Under the pieces are notes generated by a model. It saw only the letters and a list, made by a program, of their open reading frames with translations. It did no database searches and was not told the origin of the DNA. A stretch of 64,000 nucleotides of DNA from NCBI GenBank assembly GCA_039090855.1, contig CM077011.1:35917501-35981500 (forward strand), written 5' to 3'. Below are positions 44,079-53,493 of the stretch, piece after piece. Position numbers and translations under genes: made by a program. The stretch is from Macrothele yani (Eukaryota > Arthropoda > Arachnida > Araneae > Macrothelidae). Numbering within the stretch: position 1 is the first letter of the stretch; the number at the start of each line of letters is the position of its first letter.

Positions 44079-45382
44079 CTGGGTTGATGCAAATGTTCAT
44101 GCAGTTTTTTTCAACGCACTGCAGGAATACATTAAAACAGAAGGGATAACGGAATCAATCAACTATGTATCCCCCCCCCATTGTTTAAGGTGGTTTCTCA
44201 ACGTCTGGATAGGTCTTCAATGCCATTCTTGAAAAAACGTTCAGGTTTTGCTGCGAAGAAATCATCAAGGAAATTCTGGAATTCTGGAGATCAACATCAT
44301 TGTTCAACGTTCTGCCACGGAGTGCATTCGACAGAGATCGGAGCAGGTGATAGTCTGAAGTAGCGATATCTGGGAAATAGGCTGGATGTGGAAGGATCTC
44401 CCATTTCAAGTCCTGAATTGCCATTTTGGTCATGGTTGCACTGTGAGGGTGTACGTTATCATGTTGGAGAAGGACACCATGGCGCCGCTGTGGCCGTTTC
44501 GGCTGAATTGCTCCCTCAACACGGCGGAGTTGCTCACAATAGAGTGCAAATTTGATGGTCCGATTCCTCGGAAGCATTTCTCAGTAAATAATGCCTTCCA
44601 TGTCTCACCAGACACACAACATGATCTTCACAGGATGAAGATCATGTTTTGGACGTGGTGTGGGCGTCTTGTTTGGGTTTAACCATTCCCTCCGATGCCT
44701 GAAATTCACGTACATGCACCACTTTTCATCTCCAGTAACAATAAGTGAGCGAAAGGATTTGTGTTGCTAAGAACATTCGCGACAACGGGCCAGCAAGGAA
44801 CCACATATAGCAACATGCTGATTCTTGTTGTCTTCGGTGAGAGTGTGAGGCATCCAAGGCCCAATTTCTGGACCTTTCCCATACGTTCCAGGTGTTTCAC
44901 CACTGTGGCCTGTTCACAGTCTATCTCAGTGGCCAATTTGCGTGTGGTTTGACGCGGATCTAAGTGGATGAAATGGTTCAAACGATTCTCATCAAAGTGA
45001 GATGGACGACCTGAGCGTGGAGAGTCGTTGAGGTCAAAATTGCCACCTCAGAACCGCTTACACCATTTGCGAGCTGTCCTCGGAGCAATAGCATCCTTCC
45101 CATACACAGCACAAATTTGTCGAGTGGCCTCGGTGGCTATGGATCTCTTGTTAAACTCGTAGAGGAGCAGATGTCGGAAATGTTCATTCCTCTCTACTTG
45201 ATACTCCATACTTCCGGACCTGAAAACCAAAACACCATTAGCCACAATCACACAAGACAATATGATTCAGATACACGACATTACTGGCTACATTTTGATA
45301 TGCAACTGGCCATCTACACCGTCACTACTCACCTGGGAAACATTCGTCAAATGAAATGGCATGAACTTATGTATCAACCCAA
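44079..45382 (-). mobile_element. mariner element, complete with ends
   Basis: 1304 bp between TA dinucleotides (44077-44078 and 45383-45384). Inverted ends CTGGGTTGATGCAAATGTTC and TTGGGTTGATACATAAGTTC, continuing ATGC, are about 28 bp. Length and gene content are those of mariner. Confidence 0.88.
44154..45209 (-). pseudogene. mariner transposase (D34D), decayed
   Basis: Starts MEYQVERNEHFRHLLLYEFN and has AVYGKDAIAPRTARKWCKRF then DSPRSGRPSHFDENRLNHFI. The first Asp region is scrambled (NTNPFAHLLLLEMKSGACT). LLQHDNVHPHSATMTKMAIQ carries the second Asp and HPAYFPDIATSDYHLL the third, 34 residues on. The C-terminal GGYIVD can be read to a stop at 44154-44156. An in-frame stop follows KRF (about 45048) and there are several frameshifts. 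Confidence 0.88.
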
Positions 45383-45457
45383 TACTTTGTATTGGTATAA
45401 AACTAGGGCAATCACTTTAATTACAACGTGTACATTTGCGTTACACACAATAAAGTA

Positions 45458-46981
45458 CACCGGCGTGCAAAAATTAAGGACGAGACGGTTTTTCGAATGT
45501 GACGTCGTGCAGAAGTGCTCCACACCGACTCAAATCATACCATAAGATCCCCAAGATGTAAGAATATGGGACAAGTGAGCAAAACCGTCCAAACAAGGAA
45601 TCCAAAGGATACAAAGGCACTTTATTGAATAGGTAGCTTCGAGCACAATTGGGAAGAAGACAGAAACGTCCATATGACAGGCGGCTGCCATGAAAAATCC
45701 AGTCTTTAGTAGGGTATATGATCACCCCTGACTGCGTTGCAGGATTTACAACGTCTGTCCATGCTGAGGACGAGGTTGTCAAGGAGCTGTTGAGGCATCT
45801 CGGCCCATTCTTCTTGTAGCGCCAATCGCAGCTTCAGAATCGTTGCTGGCGGCAGGTGACGTGCTGCCAAGCGTCTCCCGAGAAGGTCCGGGGACCTTGC
45901 GGGCCATTCCATGCGTTAAATATCTTCACTCTTCAACAGCTCTGCGACAGCCACTCTACGATGAGGTGTAGCGTTGTCGTCCATGAAGAGGAACTCATGA
46001 CCCACAACACCTCTAAACAGACGCACGTGAGGCAGGAGAACCTTGGTACAATAGCGGACACCAGTAACTGAACCTCCTTGGAAGATGTGGAGGTCAGTAC
46101 GGCTACCAAGCATGATGCCGCCCCAAGCAAGAACTCCGCCAACTCCAAACCGGCCCCTTTCGATGATGTTGCAGGTGTGATTGCGTGTTCCCTGCTCTCT
46201 CCAGATGTGCATACGTCCAGAATCGCTCATCAGACTAAATCAGCTCTCATCCGTAAAGAGAACTCGACCCCATTGCTAGTGTGTCCAGTTCTTGTGTTCC
46301 TGGCACCACAGAAACCGCCGTCTCCGATTAGCAGGCGTAATAGCACACACCGTACTGGTCGTCGTGCAAATAAACCACCTTTGTGCAGCCTCCTGTCCAT
46401 GCTAAAACGCGATAACGGACGTCCAGTTGTCTGTTGCATGTGCCTTGTGATTTCTCCCGCTGTCTGCCGTCTGTCTCCTCTCGCCTGTAGGACAATATAC
46501 CGGTCGTCCGCAGCCGTGGTTGCTCGTGGACGACCACTGCTAAACTCTCGGACAGCTGTTCCTGTCGTTTGAAATGCTCTCCGAGCTCGTGAAGCGATGC
46601 TGTGAGCGATCCCGAACTCCTCGGCCACACTAGTCACACTTCGACCTTTTTCCAACTTCCCAATGACGCGACCTCGGGTAAAGTCATCCAGATGTCGTCT
46701 ACTGGATTGCCTGTTGGCCATATCACACGGTGGCAGAAACTCGACGTCGTTCAAACCGATGTACACCGTGAAATAGCTTTCACCGAATTGCTGAGCGTAC
46801 ACCGCCCGTGTGCTTTATACCCTTCCGACACTTCACCCTCTACTTCATGCTGCATATATGCGCATGCCCTACCGTACCGGATCTTAGTCTATCTCCTGAG
46901 TGGTCTTTCGGTCCGTTCTGCCTGCTCGTTCCGCTGTTATGCTAATTTCTCCTTTTCGTCCTTAATTTTTTCATACCAGTG
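45458..46981 (-). mobile_element. Tc1 element, complete with ends
   Basis: 1524 bp between TA dinucleotides (45456-45457 and 46982-46983). Ends CACCGGCGTGCAAAAATTAA and CACTGGTATGAAAAAATTAA, then GGACGA. The transposase resembles that of the 24002/48356 family (same RRHLDDFTRGR start) but the ends differ, so it is a sister family. Confidence 0.9.
45706..46721 (-). pseudogene. Tc1 transposase lacking the catalytic Glu
   Basis: Starts MANRQSSRRHLDDFTRGRVI at 46721. Helix-turn-helix VAEEFGIAHSIASRARRAFQ, linker SSGRPRATT, then RRLHKGGLFARRPVRCVLL. A one-base loss near 46250 shifts the frame before the first Asp region. The second Asp is in FMDDNATPHRRVAVAELL. A stop follows EDI, then MEWPARSPDL runs directly into LGRRLAARHLP: the usual NPIEHVWDA (nine residues with the catalytic Glu) is deleted. 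It ends RGDHIPY. Confidence 0.9.
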
Positions 46982-46983
46982 TA

Positions 46984-47306
46984 TAACAATATTGGTTTTA
47001 CGAAAAATACGTATAGGTTCCAAAGAGTTTGAAATTATTTCTACGCTCACAAAACCTAATTAATAATATGGGATTAAAAAAAATTCAATGAAAGCAAATA
47101 GATTTTTGTAAAAGGTGCTGAAATTTGTTTTTCGTTTTGCGGGGGGAGGCGATTTTTTCAGGTACGCCACTGTTATTGCCTATTGAGATCCTCAATGAAA
47201 CGCTAACCGATTGGTCTGATTTATCCTGCTCACTACACTCGTGTGCCGTCTTTCTTCTAAGGACAGCAGGTATACTAAGTAAATTGGTACCTTAGGATAT
47301 GTTATA
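46984..47306. other. unassigned spacer
   Basis: Contains a short G run at 47140-47146; nothing recognisable. Confidence 0.4.
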
Positions 47307-48355
47307 TACACTATATTGACAAACGTCACCGGACACCCAGAAGAGAAACACAGCATAGCATTTATTAACATACATTAGTACGGTGTCGGTCCAGCTTTGG
47401 CGTTAATGAATCCACCGACCCTTCGAGACATACTTTCGACAAGCCTTTGGAACACAGCGATAGGTATGTGCTTCCATTCAGTACATAATGCTGCCGCTAA
47501 CTGTTGCTTAGTAGTAGGCCTTGGTTCCAAATTTCTTATGCGGCTCTATAATTCATTCCATAAGTGCTCTATGGGATTAAGATCAGGGCTTTGAGCTGGC
47601 CAGTCCACACACGATAAGGAATTATCGTCAAACAACGCCGTAACAGTCCTTGCTTTATGGCTCGGTGTATTATCCTACTGGTACCAACAAGGCTCGGTTC
47701 CGTAGTATTGCCACAGAGTTGGTAGGGCATAATTGTCCAGCATATCATGGTAGACGTGCTGGTTAACAGGTTTGGCATCGATAAGCAATGAGCCGGGAGC
47801 ATACCACGAAACACACCCCACACGGATACACTGCCAGCTCCAAACTTACCGTTGTAGTAACGGTACACTGTGGTAAATTGCGTTTCCCCGGCTGCCGTCA
47901 TACCCACATACGGCCGGCCATCAGACTAATGGATCATGTATCTGGATTCATCAGTCGATAGGAACCGATTCCATTGATGTACGGTCGACGATATATGTTC
48001 TTTACACCATGCTAACCGACGAGTAGCATTCCGAGTGGAGATGAAAGGCTTATGAGTAGCCGCACAACCACGGTACTTCATGGAATGAAGTTCTCTGCGA
48101 ATGCTACGTGTACATATCGATGTTCCAGCATTTTTACTTACCTGTACACTGAGGTGCTGTGCAGTACTCCGTCGATTAGCTGTAACGACTCTCCTGAGGC
48201 TTCGACGTCCTCTATTACTGATTTTCTGTGGTCTGCCGGTACGCATTGCTGTTTCAGGCACTCCATATGACTTCCACTTATTCAGTACATCCAAAACAGT
48301 TGACTTGGGAATGTTTAAACGCCTCTTGGTTTCTCTTATGAACAACCCAATAATA

Positions 48356-49896
48356 CACTGCTGGACAATTGCTAAGGACGGATCATGAACGGCTATATAG
48401 CGCATAAAACTATAAATGTGGTTGGATGCCAAGTGAAATAAAATAATGTCAGAATGCCAGGACATTACAAGAAAGACAATGTATTGTGCTCTGAAATCCA
48501 GAAGGCTTTGGAACGTGTTCAAGGGACAAACAGGCCATTTTGGGCAGAATACGTAAACGTGAAAAAAAATGCAATTATCGCCCGCAGACGTTCCGGCGTA
48601 AGATGTCAATACGGGGCATGGCCACCATGCAGGGCGATGCAAGATTCTACACTTCGTGTCATGCTTTGCACAACATTATCAAGCAGCTGTTGCGGTGATT
48701 TATCCCATTCCTCTGTCAGTGCACGGATGAGGGTGTCCTTGTTTATTGGAGGGCATTGGCGACGAGCAAAACTCCTCCCCAAAGCATCCCACACATTTTC
48801 AATGGGATTCAGATCTGGAGACCGTTCTGGCCATACGAGGCGTTGAATATCCTCGCTCTCAAGACACTCCTGGACAGCGACTGTTCGATGACATGTTGCG
48901 TTGTCGTCCATGACAATGAATCTATCACCGACAGTTCCACGGAACATGCGAACATGAGGTAGCAGAACATCATTAATGTTTCGTTGGCTAGTCATAGTCC
49001 CAGTTGGAAGCACATAGAGGGACGTACGGCCATTGATCATGATGCCAGCCCATACCATGACACTACATGTCGGATATCGGTCCCTTTCCTGTATGTTTGC
49101 TGGACAATATGCAGTGCCACTATCACGCCAGATCAGTTGTCGTCGACAATCAGACGATAGACTGTATCTACTCTCATCTGAGAAGAGGACAGCAGACCAG
49201 TCGTTATCAGTCCAATTGCGATGTTGATGGCACCATTGCAAACGGGCGGTACGGTGACGTCTGGGCAATGGGATGCACACAACAGGACGGCGGGCGTATA
49301 GACCTCCTTCATGCAAACGTCTGGCGACGGTTTTTCGGGAGATCCGCTTGCCAGTAGCAGCCATAAACTGATTTTCTACCTCACCAGCTGTGCTGCGCCG
49401 GTGTTTTTTTGTTGATAGCACTATGTACCGATCTTCTGAAGGTGTCGTATTGCGAACACGACCTCCCCGTGACGTTTGCTACACTCTCCATTTGTTTGAA
49501 ATGATTTCCAAAATCTTGAAACAACACTGTGGATGACGTCGAACTCCCTGGCAACATCTGTGATTTTTCGCCCTTCTTCAATCTTGCCAATAATACGGCC
49601 ACGCGTAAAATCATCTAGGTGATGTCGGGAAGACATACTGAAAATTGCAAGTTCGTCAATTGATTCTTTCCCTTTCAACTTTGCGTTTGAACAACAACGG
49701 TCAATACGCGTCAAATCCTTTATATCTCTTATCAGCGCTATGACGTCACGAACAAGTTCGGCAATTCAAAATTTGCATACGCACAACACGTCTTACTGTA
49801 TCCCGCACTTATGCTAATTTCCACATCTTCCTGCCTTTCTTTTTATGTTTGCTATCGTTGCTATTGTCATCCGTCCTTAGCAATTGTCCGGCAGTG
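48356..49896 (-). mobile_element. Tc1 element (DD34E), copy 2, nested
   Basis: 1541 bp between TA dinucleotides (48354-48355 and 49897-49898), same ends (CACTGCTGGACAATTGCTAA) and same gene as the copy at 24002-25536. It lies within the Tc1 element 47309-50099, in the same transcriptional orientation. Confidence 0.93.
48606..49636 (-). pseudogene. Tc1 transposase, one frameshift only
   Basis: Starts MSSRHHLDDFTRGRIIGKIE at 49636. A single missing G near 49468 (four Gs where the other copy has five) breaks the frame after SKRHG; after it the gene is open for 271 residues to APY at 48606. Triad: LFSDESRYSL, VMDDNATCH, SPDLNPIENVW, spacing 34. This is the least damaged Tc1 gene in the window and every catalytic residue is present. 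Confidence 0.93.
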
Positions 49897-50107
49897 TATA
49901 ACACCCAACAATCTTTCCTTTCTCAAAGTCAGTTCTCTCCCGCCGCGACATTTTCACTCAACCTCACAGTGCGATATGATCACGGTCAGCTGCAGGCTTG
50001 TTTTTATACCGTTTGGAGCTCTACCGTGCATCTTAACAACGCAGCGGATCCGTTCATTTACTTTTGAAGCGGTGCCCAGTGGCTTTTGTCAATATAGTGG
50101 GATATTG

Positions 50108-50190
50108 TAAAGTTCAGTGAAACGCGAAGTAAGTGTTCGATCAATATAGGAATTTGATCGAACATTTACTTCACGTTTCACTGAACTTTA
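50108..50190. other. 83-nt hairpin with 35-bp arms
   Basis: Arms 50108-50142 and 50156-50190 are inverted copies with two mismatches around a 13-base loop. The size resembles a miRNA precursor or a minimal foldback repeat. It lies nine bases beyond the end of a Tc1 element. Confidence 0.8.
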
Positions 50191-51124
50191 CTATAGCATA
50201 TTCTTTAAGAAATGACATATTTCAAGTGCACTCTCAGTGCTTCTGCTACGGGGCTGTTCACAAGTTACATTTCAGTGTCCTGTCTCAAGGGTTCATTAGA
50301 TCTTCCCTTGTAAAGAATTTCAAAGTTCCCGGGTTTTGCCTGTGTTTTTCCCTGGTGATAAAAACAAATAAATGAAATCCCAGCTAAAATTAAAAGTCGT
50401 CGTTTTGCAGTGAAGAATATTTTTATTCCATGAAATTATGAGGAAGACCTTTCATCTCTATCCTGATTTTTTGCGTTATGAACTCGATGAACCGCTCCTG
50501 CTTATTACTCCATTGCGGGTTTTCTCTGTTATCTCACTGCTAAATTTTCGTTTCCAAATTTAATTTCTGTTGGGTTTCACTTGCCGGCATCGGACATTCT
50601 ATATCTCTGTTTTCTCTCGTTTTTCCTTCTTTATTCGTAGAGGGCGAAGACGCTATACCCTGGCACGGGGATCTTACTTCCAACCTGTCCCTTCAAACGC
50701 CAGATACAAACTCCCCTTACTTATTATCCCTCCTCGCTGGAAGCTCGCGAGATACTTTTATTGCGTTCTCTCTCGGACCCTTTCGCGTGACTCCTGAGTT
50801 TACACCACTATGTTAAAGCGATGTGCATCTTCAGCTGCTGACCTGTTGACCTATCAACTGTTTTTCGACCCACCGTGAAAACTGCCGCCATTAAGCTGAA
50901 AATGTGATAGTTTCTTGATACCTCTCCAAAAATATTATTATCCACTCACCCCTTGCATAGCAATAAAGTCATAAAATCGAACTCGGCGATTCCTTTTGAT
51001 CGGATAGTTAAGAAGCGAAAGAGAATGTTCTGCATCATTAATGCAACTGGCACGTGTCTAGTTAAAAAGGGGACCGTCTCCAAATACGCACTAGTGAAAA
51101 AGGACATGATTTTGACTCAGAACG
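50191..51124. other. unassigned sequence
   Basis: Nothing recognisable. Confidence 0.4.
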
Positions 51125-51353
51125 TTTTTTTTTTTTTTTTTTTTCTTAATTGAAAGTTCAATTACCACCATGAGCAACTCGACAGGATATAAGCAATCTT
51201 CCGTCCCTAATATAGGTCAACTCGTTCCAGGGAAGGGAGAGAACAATGGTCGTAAGACAAACACAACATCTATTCCTCACCGGGATACGAACACGGACCA
51301 TTCTCGGTCGAGCTGTCATAAGCCAGCGCTTAGACCACAGCGCAAGGGGCACC
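51125..51353 (-). mobile_element. tRNA-derived SINE
   Basis: Minus-strand copy with poly-A (T run 51125-51144), body (GAGTTGCTCATGGTGGTAAT), AGATGTTGTGTTTGTCTTAC, a degenerate box B (GTTCGTATCCCGG) and head GTGGTCTAAGCGCTGGCTTA. Confidence 0.85.
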
Positions 51354-52628
51354 TTCACAACATTCCAAATGGTTATTAAAGTTTACCGTTGTTAAAATCT
51401 GATATAACGTGCTAATATTTCAGAATTTATTTTTTCGATTACATTTTATGCGTAAATCTGATAAAATTTAAGATTCGAAAGTGAGAAAAGATCACCTATA
51501 GAACAATTTTTTCGCCTCCTTGCGATAATATTTAATATATCTGCACTGCATTAAATTTCAGAGAAGCGATGACAGCAGGAGTGAAATATTTTTATTCTGT
51601 TAATCACGGTTATCGCACTGACTATTAACTAAGCTATTTACTACCTAATTATGATAATAAAAATAACACTTTACCAGATGTGTGTGAGCCTCGTACGATA
51701 CCTTCGTTTTGGGGGTTTTTTCATCCGTAGTTCAATGCCATCGAATAACGGAAAAGTTTCGGAGACTCTTCCAGATGAGGTAACATGCCTCGTTGGCATC
51801 AGAGATCGCAAGCAACGGATATCTCGCCTCGGTGCTCCTGGGCCCATTCGCTTGGATATGAAAATTTATCATAGTGCGGCCATGGATGTTCGGACTTGGG
51901 AGGGAGGGAGGGGGGGTGAAATCTTTCGATGCGTTACTGTTGCGTGTTAAAGGCTTTTCTAGACATAAACAAGGATCTGCGTTACATGGGTCCAGGGAGA
52001 TATTTGAGCACGAGATTTTCCATTGCAAACAGTAGTTGAAGCATCTGCTTATCCTAACGGCAAAGGATCTAAGGGTAGCTACATTGTCCTTACAAGAAAC
52101 GGATGGAACCAATCGGAGAGGAGCCTATTTGATCTCAACATCGTAAAAGAAAGCATGGAAGTAGAATTTTGCCCTAAAAAAGAAATAAAATTCTTTGTAA
52201 AGGCAAAATGACATAAGGTAAAAGAAAACCCATACCTTGATACCCCCTCAGAAAATGTAAGACGTTATACGAAAGACGGCATCACAAATTCATGGTTACC
52301 TTAAAAACAGAAACACCATATTACCATTACTATCTCTGCTAGTGACAATTACGCAGCTTCGATGGAATACCGATAATTATATGCATGTATTTAATTAATC
52401 AGCAATCGTTCGCACGCATTTGTGATTGGTAATACATAATACAAGTAGCTAATGTTTTGCTTAAGGGATAATATTGCATGTGTACAATATATGTACAAGG
52501 AAGAATCAAAAAGTAAAGGCAACATACCCTTTACCCCTTTAGCGACTGTGGCCCAAAAATATTCTATCATTCTTAATACAATAACTCCCGAAACGGTCTC
52601 TTGATTCACTTTGTTAACTAACAACGAT
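51354..52628. other. unassigned sequence
   Basis: No identifiable gene or transposon in about 1.3 kb; one G-rich patch at 51898-51917. Confidence 0.4.
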
Positions 52629-53297
52629 AGTGACTGAGAGTGACTCATAGGTCAAGCAAATTAGTGACTGAGAGTGACTCATAGGTCCAGCAATTAGTGA
52701 CTGAGAGTGACTCATAGGTCGAGCAAATTAGTGACTGAGAGTGACTCATAGGTCGAGCAAATTAGTGACTGAGAGTGGCTCATAGGTCGAGCAAATTAGT
52801 GACTGAGAGTGAGTCATAGGTCGAGCAAATTAGTGACTGAGAGTGACTCATAGGTCGTGCAAATTAGTGACTGAGAGTGACTCTTAGGTCGAGCAAATTA
52901 GTGACTGAAAGTGACTCATAGGTCGAGCAAATTAGTGACTGAGAGTGACTCATAGGTCGAGCAAATTAGGGAATGAGAGTGACTCATAGGTCGAGCAAAT
53001 TAGGGAATGAGAGTGACTCATAGGTCGAGCAAATTAGTGACTGAGAGTGAGTCATAGGTCGAAAAATTAGTGACTGAGAGTGAATCATAGGTCGAGAAAA
53101 TTAGTGACTGTGAGTGACTCATAGGTCGAGCAAATTAGTGACTGAGAGTGACTCATAGGTCGAGCAAATTAGTGACTGAGAGTGAGTCATAGGTCGAGCA
53201 AATTAGTGACTGAGAGTGACTCATAGGTCGAGCAAATTAGTGACTGAGAGTGAGTCATAGGTCGAACAAATTAGGGACTCAGAGTGACTCATAGGTC
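52629..53297. repeat. 34-bp satellite, 20 units, AP-1-like motif in most
   Basis: Units read AGTGACTGAGAGTGACTCAT + AGGTCGAGCAAATT. Thirteen units contain TGACTCA and four contain TGAGTCA. The array ends with a short inverted piece (TCAGTCACTCTCAGT, 53297-53312). Confidence 0.95.
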
Positions 53298-53493
53298 TCA
53301 GTCACTCTCAGTAGCTAATTATTTAGGTCGAACAAATTTGAAGAACGGGAAAGAGTAGGAAATCTGACGCACTCTAGACAGGTGTTTCGGGCGGCTAAGG
53401 CTGTTTGTATGTAAGGGAATTTTTGTACGTTATGGTCGTTAAAGGGTTAATAGCGGTAACTGTGAGCAAATGAACGTAGCGGTTATCTCACTT

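Larger units (their letters stand above)
47375..49951 (-). pseudogene. Tc1 transposase split by an inserted Tc1
   Basis: The N-terminal MSRRERTDFEKGKIVGCY lies right of the insertion (49951-49899). Left of it the gene continues LFIRETKRRLNIPKSTVLDV, TGRPQKISNRGRRSL and VSKNAGTSICTRSIRRELHS. The first Asp is in FLSTDESRYMIH followed by a stop. In another frame QxDNTPSHKART keeps the second Asp and SPDLNPIEHLWNEL the Glu (34 residues apart), ending VGGFINAKAGPTPY at 47375. The insertion falls in the first helix-turn-helix. Confidence 0.88.
47309..50099 (-). mobile_element. Tc1 element interrupted by another Tc1
   Basis: Outer ends CACTATATTGACAAACG (left) and CACTATATTGACAAAAG (inverse of right) define the element. 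TA precedes the left end (47307-47308); on the right the TA is missing (GG). Removing the inserted 1541-bp element and one TA leaves about 1.25 kb, a normal Tc1 size. Confidence 0.85.

Noticed and set aside
47309..50099. TA duplication on both sides of the outer Tc1
   Set aside because: Only the left TA is present; the right flank is GG, so a full duplication is not claimed.
52629..53297. Regular repeats as a CRISPR array
   Set aside because: The units are contiguous 34-bp satellite monomers with no distinct spacers and no cas genes, in a eukaryotic sequence.
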